From: Solibacillus ferritrahens
GTDB taxonomy: Bacteria > Bacillota > Bacilli > Bacillales_A > Planococcaceae
NCBI RefSeq assembly: GCF_037027585.1
Contig: NZ_JAXCLE010000004.1
Location: forward strand, 62,001 to 126,000
Direction: 5' to 3'
DNA: 64,000 nt
Shown: piece after piece, positions 1-7,396 of the stretch
Layout of the letters: each line of letters starts with the position of its first letter
How positions within the stretch are numbered: the stretch's first letter is position 1
The notes under the pieces: model-generated
Seen by the model: only the letters and a program-made list of their open reading frames with translations
The model's database searches: none
Told to the model about the DNA's origin: nothing
Translations under genes and position numbers: made by a program

Positions 1-415
1 TTACAATAGAACCATATTTTTGTCCTTTCATTACGGGCAATACGTATTTTAAACCGAAAAGAACACCCTTTACATTAATGCCATAAACGAAATCAAACTC
101 TTTTTCTGTAATTTCCTCAAGAGACTTTGCCGGTCCCTCTACACCCGCATTATTAACAAATCCATCGATGCGTCCAAATTTCGAAATCGTTTGATCCACA
201 TAGTTTTTCACATTGTCCTCTTTGGATACATCCGCTTTTACGATTAAGCTGTTATCTTCATTAAGAGAAAGCTCTGTTTGCACTAATTTAATGGCATCCT
301 CGTTTAAATCAACTAACACAACTTTTGCATGCAACCCTATTAATTTCCTTACAACCTCTTTCCCGATACCGCCTGCTGCACCTGTTACGATGACTATTTT
401 ATTATCCAATTTCAT
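1..415 (-). CDS. SDR-family NAD(P)-dependent oxidoreductase, 3' end cut by the window edge
   Basis: Reading the minus strand from ATG 415-413 gives about 138 residues of a short-chain dehydrogenase/reductase. The Rossmann motif TGAAGGIGKE lies near residues 10-19, an acidic residue follows strand 2 (VLVDLN), and the NNAG motif is near residue 89. The catalytic Tyr-x3-Lys falls beyond position 1, so the activity cannot be assigned. A strong ribosome site (AAGGAGCT, plus-strand 421-430) fixes the start. The substrate is unknown; family members oxidise or reduce alcohols and ketones in the cytoplasm. It is divergent from the nitroreductase gene that follows. Confidence 0.85.
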   Translation of the reverse strand, partial: MKLDNKIVIVTGAAGGIGKEVVRKLIGLHAKVVLVDLNEDAIKLVQTELSLNEDNSLIVKADVSKEDNVKNYVDQTISKFGRIDGFVNNAGVEGPAKSLEEITEKEFDFVYGINVKGVLFGLKYVLPVMKGQKYGSIV

Positions 416-518
416 CTTCCACAGCTCCTTATCATTAAAAAAATGCCTGCAAATATCTTAACCGCTTTTATAAAATATAGACCTCTTATTTTTAAAGAGC
501 TACATGGAAATAAACTTA

Positions 519-583
519 TTGACAGTTGAGTATAAAACATGGTAAATTTATCTCGAAATGAAGATACTTTAATTCGAATTAAA
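519..583 (+). promoter_or_regulatory. mhqN promoter with MhqR-like operator and a second perfect palindrome
   Basis: A sigma-A-like promoter has TTGACA at 519-524 and TAAATT at 543-548 (18-bp spacer). Directly after it, positions 549-566 read TATCT, 8 bp, AGATA, with TATCTCGA as the left half. This matches the layout of the quinone-sensing MhqR operator as I recall it from B. subtilis. At 568-583 there is a second, perfect 16-bp palindrome centred on AATTCGAATT. Both lie at or just after the expected start of transcription, where a repressor would block it. The repressor gene is not in the window. Confidence 0.6.
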
Positions 584-606
584 TTATATGGAAGAGGTAG
601 AAAAAA

Positions 607-1239
607 ATGAACTTTGAAGAATTAGTGAAATCCCGCCATTCCGCAATGAATTTTATTGAAAATGAACAGATGACCGAAGAAGACTTTAAAAATATATTTG
701 AACTTACGAAAACAGCACCGAGCGCATATAACCTGCAATTTACAAATTACTTAGTCATTACAGATAAGGAAAAGAAAGAAAAGGTTAAAGAGCTAAGCTA
801 CAACCAATATAAAATTCAAACAGCAAGTGGCGTTGTCATTGTAATGGGTAACAAAAATAGCATTGAAAGACCTGATGTCGAGAAAATTTATGGTCCATTA
901 AAAATGCTGAAAATGATGGATGAAGTGGACTATGAAACAACAATTAATACAATTAAAAGCTATAGTGATGGATTAAAGGACAAACAAGGTGCACTGGATA
1001 TGGAACTGTCGTTAAATGCAGGCCTTCACGCAATGTTATTTATGCTAAGCGCAAAGCATTACGGTTTTGATACATGTCCAATGCATGTTCATAATGTAGA
1101 TGAATTAAGGGAAACCTTCAATATTCCAAATCATTTGGAGCCAATCATGATGATTACGATTGGAAAAAGTGTAGAAAAAGTACGTGCACGCGGATATCGT
1201 AAACCCGTTGGAGAATTTGTGAATTTCAACGGTTACTAA
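607..1239 (+). CDS. mhqN: MhqN-like NAD(P)H nitroreductase
   Basis: This 210-residue protein belongs to the FMN-dependent nitroreductase family. It shows the N-terminal SRHSAMNF stretch (residues 9-16, FMN phosphate contact), APSAYNLQ (37-44), the DTCPM motif near residue 158 and a C-terminal RGYRKP. From memory these match B. subtilis MhqN (YodC), which belongs to the regulon that detoxifies quinones and catechols. It probably reduces quinone or nitro compounds with NAD(P)H in the cytoplasm. It stands alone between its own promoter and terminator. The MhqR-like operator upstream supports the assignment; the substrate has not been shown. Confidence 0.85.
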   Translation: MNFEELVKSRHSAMNFIENEQMTEEDFKNIFELTKTAPSAYNLQFTNYLVITDKEKKEKVKELSYNQYKIQTASGVVIVMGNKNSIERPDVEKIYGPLKMLKMMDEVDYETTINTIKSYSDGLKDKQGALDMELSLNAGLHAMLFMLSAKHYGFDTCPMHVHNVDELRETFNIPNHLEPIMMITIGKSVEKVRARGYRKPVGEFVNFNGY

Positions 1240-1254
1240 TAGATCGATAGGGAG

Positions 1255-1297
1255 ACTGTATTAAAAGTAAATTAGACTTTTAATACAGTTTGTTTTG
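1255..1297 (+). terminator. Intrinsic terminator of mhqN
   Basis: A 14-bp perfect stem (1255-1268 pairing with 1276-1289) with a 7-nt loop is followed by a T-rich run. It lies 15 bp after the mhqN stop codon. Confidence 0.85.
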
Positions 1298-1510
1298 TTA
1301 TAGAGGATGGGGGAAATGCTAGAAAGTTTTTTCACTCTAGGTATTGAGTACTTAATAAAAATAATCACCTTATAGGTAAATGGAATAGGGGGTAGTTAGT
1401 ATGAAAGATCTGAATGTGGATATTTTGTGAATATTCTCTATTTATTTTCCGGCAATATTGGTATATTTAAATAAATTTTAATAGGGAATTTACAAGAGGG
1501 GTGAAGACAG

Positions 1511-1987
1511 GTGAAGATTTCTAGCTTGGTCCATGGATCCAACCTTGCATTGGAAGAAAGAAAACGTTTACTGCAGCGTAAAGAGGCAAGTGAAATTTAT
1601 AAGAAGCACGCAAAATATACAGATACAAGTAAAAATCCACTGCTTGAAGCACTTGAACATTTACTTTCTGGTAAGACGGAAAAAGAATTGCACGACGTGG
1701 ATGCAGTAGCCGGCAAAAATCCGCAACAACCAGTCGGGGAAAGTAAAGATCAACCTAAGGAATGGGCTCCTTTTAAGAACGAAGATCTACCTTTTATTAT
1801 GCCCGAAAAATTTCAAAAAGATTTTGCGCGTAATCCAGACGAGCAAACCGTATTTGGTCTGGATTTGGAAAAGCTGTTATTCCAACGTTCATTCAATACC
1901 GCTACACAAAAATATATTTCTCATATCGCCATGGTAAACAACGGTTATCGTTCAGTAGATGAACCGGTTTTCTCCCAAATTGCATAA
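1511..1987 (+). CDS. Uncharacterised 158-residue soluble protein
   Basis: I do not recognise this protein. It starts at GTG 1511 behind a GAGGGGTG ribosome site. It has no signal peptide or membrane segment. The N-terminal half is charged and helical (ERKRLLQRKEASE, then EALEHLL). A polar, proline-containing linker follows around residues 65-95. The C-terminal part is more conserved-looking (FGLDLEKLLFQRSF, then SHIAMVNNGY). It is monocistronic, and its codon use resembles that of its neighbours. It is a real gene judging by length, ribosome site and composition, but no function is proposed. Confidence 0.7.
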   Translation: MKISSLVHGSNLALEERKRLLQRKEASEIYKKHAKYTDTSKNPLLEALEHLLSGKTEKELHDVDAVAGKNPQQPVGESKDQPKEWAPFKNEDLPFIMPEKFQKDFARNPDEQTVFGLDLEKLLFQRSFNTATQKYISHIAMVNNGYRSVDEPVFSQIA

Positions 1988-2223
1988 CAATAAGCTCACT
2001 TTAGTGGAACTACTAGAGGGGGCTTTTATTTTTAGGGATTTGCTAAAGCATACCCCCATAGTAAACATTCAATGATATACTATTTTCAAAGTCGGCTTCT
2101 TTTATCCTGGTGGTCAAACCACCTAAAAACAAACAAATGCTGATTGGTTGGCATCCTGCGGGTTTAAAGCTGAATCCGGAAGCAATTATGCCGAGGTGTA
2201 TATGATAAAAAGGAGTGTTTTCG

Positions 2224-2712
2224 TTGGTGAAGAAGCAAGCCAAAACAAATGCAATTCGTTTAATTGAGCAGCAAAAAATTGCACACGAGGTTTTTGAATA
2301 CACGACAGAAAATGGAGAAGCAGTTGATGGCATCACTGTGGCCGGTAAAATCGGTCAGCCTGTGGAAATGGTGTATAAAACACTAATTGCTACTGCTGGA
2401 AAAGGGAAATATTTCGTTTTCGTCATCCCGGTCGATGCAGAACTCGATTTAAAGGCAGCTGCAAAAGTGGTAGGAGAAAAAAAAGTTGAAATGATTCCAG
2501 TGAAAGAGTTACTTGGCTTAACAGGATATGTGCGCGGAGGTTGTTCACCGATTGGTATGAAAAAGCCGTTTCCAACATTTATCGACCAAGCCGCTTCAGA
2601 ACTCGATTATATTATTGTAAGTGCAGGCAAAATAGGAATGCAAATGAAGCTTGCACCGACAGATTTAGTAAGGGCAACAAACGGTCATTTTGCAGTGATT
2701 GCCGTAAAATAG
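2224..2712 (+). CDS. ybaK: Cys-tRNA(Pro)/Cys-tRNA(Cys) deacylase, YbaK/EbsC family
   Basis: A 162-residue protein of the YbaK family of trans-acting editing enzymes, which hydrolyse cysteine wrongly attached to tRNA-Pro. The family features are VYKTL with the catalytic lysine near residue 48, the FVFVIPVDAELD strand and the GGCSPIGMKK loop near the C terminus. The start is TTG 2224 (GTG 2227 is an alternative), because AGGAG at 2211-2215 is 8 nt upstream. An upstream GTG at 2215 overlaps that ribosome site. The next gene starts 14 nt after the stop, so the two are probably cotranscribed. Confidence 0.9.
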   Translation: MVKKQAKTNAIRLIEQQKIAHEVFEYTTENGEAVDGITVAGKIGQPVEMVYKTLIATAGKGKYFVFVIPVDAELDLKAAAKVVGEKKVEMIPVKELLGLTGYVRGGCSPIGMKKPFPTFIDQAASELDYIIVSAGKIGMQMKLAPTDLVRATNGHFAVIAVK

Positions 2713-2726
2713 AAAGAAGGATTGTT

Positions 2727-3344
2727 GTGTCGAAGAAATTTAAATGGCAATGGGGAAGTTTTTTTATAGGGCAAATTATTATGGCTCTCGGAATTACGAT
2801 GACGATTAAAGGTAATGTGATCGGGACAGGACCATGGGATGTTTTTCATATAGGCATGTATAAGCAGGTTGGACTGACGATTGGTTCTTGGTCTATTTTG
2901 ACAGGGCTTTTTATTATTACCGCGACATCTCTTTATTTAAAGCGAATTCCGAAGCGTGCAACAATTTTAAATATGCTGTTGATTGGTTCATTTATTGATT
3001 TTTTCAACTGGCTATTACCTGTGGCGAATATATTTTTACTTGAACTCGTCTATTTTACGGCGGGATTCTTTGTCATGAGTATAGGCTGTGCATTATATAT
3101 CGCACCAAATTTAGGCGAGGGTCCTCGTGATACGATTATGATGATTATTGCGAGTAAAGGCTATTCTGTCAAAACAGGACGTATGATTATGGAAGTATTT
3201 GCAACAAGTGCAGGCTGGTTACTTGGTGGACCTGTTGGTGTAGGAACGGTTATTTTAGCGCTCGGCACCGGCTATGTCATTCAGCCATCGCTCTTTTTCT
3301 TCAGAAGAAAGCTTGAGGAAATAATCGGAGAGCCACTTACATAA
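2727..3344 (+). CDS. YczE/YitT-like integral membrane protein
   Basis: A 205-residue hydrophobic protein with about five membrane segments and a conserved opening GTGPWDVFHIG loop, as in the YczE/YyaS membrane family. The start is GTG 2727, supported by AGAAGG at 2715-2720. A longer reading frame back to 2541 runs inside ybaK and is not used. Some B. subtilis relatives affect surfactin production or amino-acid transport, but family function is poorly defined. It follows ybaK closely and precedes kbl by about 60 bp. Confidence 0.8.
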   Translation: MSKKFKWQWGSFFIGQIIMALGITMTIKGNVIGTGPWDVFHIGMYKQVGLTIGSWSILTGLFIITATSLYLKRIPKRATILNMLLIGSFIDFFNWLLPVANIFLLELVYFTAGFFVMSIGCALYIAPNLGEGPRDTIMMIIASKGYSVKTGRMIMEVFATSAGWLLGGPVGVGTVILALGTGYVIQPSLFFFRRKLEEIIGEPLT

Positions 3345-3402
3345 AAAAATTTCCCTATATGCTAAAATAAAGTGGAAATAGAAATCGAAAGGATGAACGC
3401 GC

Positions 3403-4593
3403 ATGTCAAACGTATTAAATACCTTTTTAGATGAAAATTTACTGGCATTACAAGCACAAGGTTTATACAATGAAATCGATCCGGTAGAAGGAGCAAACGG
3501 CCCGATCATTCAAGTGGCAGGCAAGCAGTTGATTAACTTATCATCGAACAACTATTTAGGCTTGGCAACAAATGATGAGCTGAAGAAGATCGCACAAGAC
3601 ACAATCGCTACATACGGTGTCGGTGCTGGTGCAGTTCGTACAATTAACGGCACACTCGATTTACACGTAAAACTTGAAGAAACATTAGCGAAATTTAAAG
3701 GTACAGAAGCAGCAATTAGCTATCAATCAGGTTTCAATTGTAATATGGCGGCAATTTCTGCTGTAATGGATAAAAATGATGCGATTTTATCGGATGCATT
3801 AAACCATGCTTCGATCATTGATGGCTGCCGTTTATCAAAGGCGAAAATTATTCCATTTGCCCATGCGGATATGGATGATTTACGCGCAAAAGCAAAAGAT
3901 GCAAAGGAATCAGGCCTTTACAATAAAGTAATGGTTATTACAGATGGTGTATTCTCGATGGACGGCGATATTGCCAAGCTTCCAGAAATCGTGGAAATTG
4001 CAAAAGAATTTGATTTGATTACGTATGTAGACGATGCACACGGTTCAGGCGTTACAGGTAAAGGTGCCGGAACAGTAAAGCATTTCGGTCTGCAACACGA
4101 TATCGACTTCCAAATCGGTACATTGTCAAAAGCAATTGGTGTTGTTGGCGGCTATGTAGCAGGGAAGAAAAACTTGATTGATTGGTTAAAAGTCCGTTCT
4201 CGTCCGTTTTTATTCTCTACCGCTTTACCACCAGGGGATGTAGCAGCAATTACTCGTGCAGTGGAGATGATTATGGAATCAACAGAGCTGCATGACAAGC
4301 TTTGGGAAAACGGTCAATATTTAAAAGACGGCTTAGCAAAACTTGGCTTTAATATTGGAGAATCCGAAACACCGATTACACCATGTATTATTGGTGAAGA
4401 AAAGCTAACGCAGCAGTTCTCAAAGCGTTTACTTGAGGAAGGCGTTTACGCAAAAGCAATCGTGTTCCCAACAGTACAAAAAGGGACAGGTCGTGTACGC
4501 AATATGCCAACAGCAGCACATACGAAAGAAATGCTGGATGAAGCATTGGCCATTTACGAAAAGGTTGGCCGTGAATTAGAAGTGATTAAGTAA
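3403..4593 (+). CDS. kbl: Glycine C-acetyltransferase (2-amino-3-ketobutyrate CoA ligase)
   Basis: A 396-residue PLP enzyme of the alpha-oxoamine synthase family. It converts 2-amino-3-oxobutyrate and CoA to glycine and acetyl-CoA, the second step of threonine breakdown. Visible features are the NNYLGLA substrate loop (50-56), VDDAHGSG (209-216) and the PLP lysine K243 in TLSKAIG. It starts at ATG 3403 behind GAAAGGATG and has its own terminator. Its partner threonine dehydrogenase is not adjacent but lies at 9256. BioF is a paralogue, but the length and sequence fit Kbl better. Confidence 0.93.
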   Translation: MSNVLNTFLDENLLALQAQGLYNEIDPVEGANGPIIQVAGKQLINLSSNNYLGLATNDELKKIAQDTIATYGVGAGAVRTINGTLDLHVKLEETLAKFKGTEAAISYQSGFNCNMAAISAVMDKNDAILSDALNHASIIDGCRLSKAKIIPFAHADMDDLRAKAKDAKESGLYNKVMVITDGVFSMDGDIAKLPEIVEIAKEFDLITYVDDAHGSGVTGKGAGTVKHFGLQHDIDFQIGTLSKAIGVVGGYVAGKKNLIDWLKVRSRPFLFSTALPPGDVAAITRAVEMIMESTELHDKLWENGQYLKDGLAKLGFNIGESETPITPCIIGEEKLTQQFSKRLLEEGVYAKAIVFPTVQKGTGRVRNMPTAAHTKEMLDEALAIYEKVGRELEVIK

Positions 4594-4600
4594 AAATAAT

Positions 4601-4636
4601 GCCCGGCACTATTATACATATAGTGCCGGGCTTTTT
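4601..4636 (+). terminator. Intrinsic terminator of kbl, possibly bidirectional
   Basis: A 12-bp GC-rich stem (4601-4612 with 4620-4631) is followed by TTTTT. The minus strand also has a T-rich run after the stem, so mtnE transcripts may end here too. The first unit of a 21-bp repeat array begins 8 bp later. Confidence 0.9.
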
Positions 4637-4643
4637 GTGAAAT

Positions 4644-4789
4644 TGGCGAATATCCAGGAGGAAGTGTCCATTAAGTAAGTGAGAGTGGCGATTATTCGAT
4701 TGAAATTGGCGATTAAGCTTATCTAAATGGCTATTATTGTTAAAAAAGTGGATAATATAATTTTTATTTGGCGAATAAACACCGTGTTC
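4644..4789 (+). repeat. 21-bp periodic degenerate repeat array A (7 units)
   Basis: Nine-base cores start at 4644, 4665, 4686, 4707, 4728, 4749 and 4769, so the spacing is 21, 21, 21, 21, 21 and 20. The cores are TGGCGAATA (first and last), TGGCGATTA (twice), and TGTCCATTA, TGGCTATTA and TGGATAATA. The 11-12 bases after each core vary and are rich in A and G. The array fills the space between the kbl terminator and the stop of the convergent mtnE gene. If mtnE transcripts extend to the shared terminator, the array lies in their 3' untranslated region in antisense orientation. The function is unknown. Confidence 0.8.
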
Positions 4790-4833
4790 TTCTTTGTAAG
4801 TCAATTTTGACATTTTTAAACGGCAGTGCTTGT

Positions 4834-6015
4834 TTACTTGGACAGCATTTCTGTAAAAAGTCCAAGCTTCGCCACCCGCTGCATGGCTTCGTGCAAACGC
4901 TCTTCATCCACGAGTAGCCCGACACGAATATAGCCCTCCCCATACTCACCAAATCCATTTCCCGCAGCAACAGCAATATCCGCTTTTTCTAGTAAAAGGT
5001 CGGCAAATTGCTCGCTCGTATACGGTGTAGGGACAGGAAGCCAGGCAAAAAATGAGCCTTTTGGTGCCGTAATGTGCCAGCCAATTTTTTGAGCTTCTTC
5101 AACAAGGACATTTCGTCTTCGTTCATATAAATCTCGCACTTCTTCCACACAAGTTTGCTCTTCATTCAGTGCAATGGCTGCTGCATGCTGAATTGCTGGA
5201 AACTGACTGCAAAATAGATGATCTTGAATAATATTAATTGCTTCCACCATTTTCGCATTTCCTACAGCAAATCCAATACGCCATCCCGCCATATTATACG
5301 ACTTCGACAAAGTATAGAGCTCAATGCCAACTTCCTTTGCACCAGGAGCCTGCAAAAAGCTTGGAGGACGCTCTCCATCAAAACCAATTGCACCATAGGC
5401 AAAGTCATGTGCAACAGCGATATGGTTTTCCTTTGCCATCTGAACGGTTTGCTCAAAAAATTCCTTTGTTGCAACACCGCCAGTAGGGTTGTTCGGGTAG
5501 TTTAAATACATTAGCTTGGCACGTTGCTTTACTTCATCAGCCAGGTCACCATAGTCCGGTAAAAACTGACTTTCTGCTTTCAATGGCATTGTATCGAACT
5601 TAACTTCGGCAAGCGCGACTCCCGACAAATAATCAGGATAGCCAGGGTCTGGAAGAAGCATGTAGTCCCCAGGATTCAATAGCGCAAGCGGAAGTTCGAC
5701 TAGACCAATCTTTGTCCCGCCAAGTATTGCAACTTCTGTATGCGGATCAATCTCCACATTATACTCCCGCTTATAAAAATCAGCTGCCGCTTGTTTTAAT
5801 TCCGCAATACCGCGAAATGGGGAATATTTATGTGTTTGCGGATCAGTTGCTGCCATCTGCAATGCTTCAACAATATGTGCTGGTGTTGGCTGGTCTGGAT
5901 TACCCTGACCTAAATTAATGACATCACGACCTTCAGCCACTGCAGCATTCACCTTATTCAAAAGTGCTGCAAAAAATTGTGGAGGAAGCTGTTGTAGCTT
6001 TTTTGAAAATTCCAT
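4834..6015 (-). CDS. mtnE: PLP-dependent aminotransferase, MtnE-like (methionine salvage)
   Basis: A 393-residue class I/II aminotransferase. NYPNNPTGG lies at 172-180, the PLP lysine is K238 in LSKSYNMAGWRIGF, and a C-terminal RVGLL carries the substrate arginine. The start at ATG 6015 has an AAAGGATG site. The divergent neighbour is an omega-amidase, the same pairing as mtnE-mtnU (ykrV-ykrU) of B. subtilis. There the transaminase makes methionine from 2-oxo-4-methylthiobutyrate, using glutamine as amino donor. No other methionine-salvage gene and no SAM riboswitch is nearby, so a broader aminotransferase role is possible. Confidence 0.8.
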   Translation of the reverse strand: MEFSKKLQQLPPQFFAALLNKVNAAVAEGRDVINLGQGNPDQPTPAHIVEALQMAATDPQTHKYSPFRGIAELKQAAADFYKREYNVEIDPHTEVAILGGTKIGLVELPLALLNPGDYMLLPDPGYPDYLSGVALAEVKFDTMPLKAESQFLPDYGDLADEVKQRAKLMYLNYPNNPTGGVATKEFFEQTVQMAKENHIAVAHDFAYGAIGFDGERPPSFLQAPGAKEVGIELYTLSKSYNMAGWRIGFAVGNAKMVEAINIIQDHLFCSQFPAIQHAAAIALNEEQTCVEEVRDLYERRRNVLVEEAQKIGWHITAPKGSFFAWLPVPTPYTSEQFADLLLEKADIAVAAGNGFGEYGEGYIRVGLLVDEERLHEAMQRVAKLGLFTEMLSK

Positions 6016-6084
6016 TATTCATCATCCTTTAAAAATATTAAAATTAATCTTAGTACTTTTCTAGGTTTAAGTAAAGTGAAGATT

Positions 6085-6112
6085 TTGATAACTTGAATTG
6101 GAATGTTACAAT
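6085..6112 (+). promoter_or_regulatory. mtnU promoter
   Basis: TTGATA at 6085-6090 and TACAAT at 6107-6112, with a 16-bp spacer, form a sigma-A-type promoter about 60 bp before the mtnU start. Confidence 0.6.
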
Positions 6113-6172
6113 AGAAGGTAAGTATGCGAAAACTATATTTCGTAGGTAATTTATTTAAGGGCGGTGCTGTTT

Positions 6173-6964
6173 ATGAAAATCGGCTGTATCCAACTAAATG
6201 TAGGTTTTGGAAAAGTAGATGAAAACTATGAGCGTGCGGAGAAGTTTATTCGTGAAGCGGCAGCAGGTGGTGCAGAAATCATCGTATTGCCGGAAATGTG
6301 GAATACAGGTTATGCACTTGAAAAATTAGGTGAGCTTTCTGATGTCAACGGTGAACGTACGAAATCATTTTTAAGTGGGTTAGCAAAGGAATTGGCAGTA
6401 CATATTGTCGGTGGTTCCGTGTCGGTAAAACGTGACGACAAGTTTTATAATACGATGTACACATACAATCGTGTTGGCGAATTAGTTGGCGAGTATAGTA
6501 AAGCACATTTATTCCGTTTAATGGATGAGCATTTGTATTTAGAGTCAGGCAATGAGATGAACCGCTTTGCATTAGATGAGCTGGAGGCTGGTGGTGTCAT
6601 TTGTTATGACATACGTTTCCCGGAATGGTTGCGTTCCCATGCATTGGACGGTGCAAAGGTATTATTTGTCCCGGCACAATGGCCAACTCCACGTATTGAT
6701 CATTGGAAAATTTTATTGCAGGCTCGTGCCATTGAAAATCAGTGCTTCGTCATTGCGGTAAATCGCATCGCGCGCAAAGTAGAAAATTTCAACGGGCAAT
6801 CGATGATTATCGGTCCATGGGGTGAGGTTCTTTGGACAGGTGCAGAAGATGAAGAGCTCGCAATTATTGATGTTGATTTTTCAAATGTTGATGAAGTGCG
6901 CGGACGAATCCCAGTTTACGAAGATAGACGCCCTGCTCTTTATGAGAAAGTGATAAAAGAATAA
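6173..6964 (+). CDS. mtnU: Carbon-nitrogen hydrolase, MtnU-like omega-amidase
   Basis: A 263-residue nitrilase-superfamily amidase with the complete Glu-Lys-Cys triad: E41 in VLPEMWNTGY, K110 in EYSKAHLF and C144 in GVICYDIRFPEW. The likely reaction is hydrolysis of 2-oxoglutaramate, the product of glutamine transamination, to 2-oxoglutarate and ammonia. This pulls the MtnE reaction forward. The start is ATG 6173, because AAGGGCGG at 6157-6164 is 8 nt away; a GTG at 6164 sits inside that site. It is monocistronic, divergent from mtnE, and has its own promoter and terminator. Confidence 0.85.
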   Translation: MKIGCIQLNVGFGKVDENYERAEKFIREAAAGGAEIIVLPEMWNTGYALEKLGELSDVNGERTKSFLSGLAKELAVHIVGGSVSVKRDDKFYNTMYTYNRVGELVGEYSKAHLFRLMDEHLYLESGNEMNRFALDELEAGGVICYDIRFPEWLRSHALDGAKVLFVPAQWPTPRIDHWKILLQARAIENQCFVIAVNRIARKVENFNGQSMIIGPWGEVLWTGAEDEELAIIDVDFSNVDEVRGRIPVYEDRRPALYEKVIKE

Positions 6965-6971
6965 ATTTTTG

Positions 6972-7007
6972 AAGCGTACCAGGTGGATATGGGTACGCTT
7001 TTTTTAT
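6972..7007 (+). terminator. Intrinsic terminator of mtnU
   Basis: A 9-bp stem (AAGCGTACC at 6972-6980 with GGTACGCTT at 6992-7000) is followed by a run of T. Confidence 0.9.
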
Positions 7008-7029
7008 GTTTCACCTAAAAAATAGAGAG

Positions 7030-7307
7030 TGGAGATTAAGTTGCATCAAGTGGCGAATAAAAAATTAAATTGTCTATTAAAATTGAAAGTGACGGTTATC
7101 CGTACTTAAGTGACGAATATGTAAAACCCATTGACGATTAAGTAAGTGAAGGTGGCGATTAAGTAGCTACAGTTGACGAATATAACCTTATAAGAGGCGA
7201 ATAAAATTTCCCACCGTAAAAAGTTGCTATAATATCCGCTAGTTTGACTATTAAGAACTCAAATTTGGCGAAAAACATAAAATACTTGGCGAAATAAAAT
7301 TACCCTT
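7030..7307 (+). repeat. 21-bp periodic degenerate repeat array B (12 clear units)
   Basis: Cores start at 7030, 7051, 7071, 7090, 7111, 7132, 7153, 7174 and 7195. After a 50-bp interval with one decayed unit near 7225, they resume at 7245, 7266 and 7287. Apart from that interval the spacing is 21 bp, except for one 20 and one 19. Typical cores are TGACGAATA, TGGCGATTA and TGGCGAATA. The array lies between the mtnU terminator and the uvrX promoter. The minus-strand frame that stays open in arrays A and C is broken by stops here, which argues against coding. The array alone fills nearly the whole 370-bp gap. Confidence 0.82.
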
Positions 7308-7333
7308 CCACAAAGTTCCCCATTACTTACCAC

Positions 7334-7376
7334 TTGCCATCTCACATGTCTCATTTTAATATAAGAACAAACGTTC
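7334..7376 (+). promoter_or_regulatory. uvrX promoter with SOS (LexA/DinR) box
   Basis: GAAC AAAC GTTC at 7365-7376 is a complete Gram-positive SOS box (GAAC-N4-GTTC). It sits just after a possible promoter (TTGCCA 7334-7339, TAATAT 7357-7362). LexA bound there would block transcription until DNA damage. Confidence 0.8.
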
Positions 7377-7396
7377 TCTTTAAGGAGATGAGCTTC

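Noticed and set aside
2137..2205. Short frame MLIGWHPAGLKLNPEAIMPR before ybaK
   Set aside because: Only 22 codons with no ribosome site and no recognised family; too little to call a remnant.
2541..2726. Longer N terminus of the YczE-like protein
   Set aside because: It runs out of frame through ybaK; GTG 2727 has a proper ribosome site and starts at the first membrane segment.
4586..4813. Minus-strand reading frame across array A with a seven-residue periodic pattern (NRQ/NRH/IRQ)
   Set aside because: The 21-bp period automatically repeats every seven codons. The same frame is open in array C but has stops in array B, and no ribosome site exists, so the arrays are treated as non-coding.
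6016..6172. SAM-box riboswitch between mtnE and mtnU
   Set aside because: Searched because methionine-salvage genes often have one. None of the conserved SAM-box segments is present.
7030..7307. Could the 21-bp arrays be CRISPR?
   Set aside because: The conserved part is only 9 bp and degenerate, the period is 21 bp, there are no cas genes, and the arrays are dispersed. This does not fit CRISPR.
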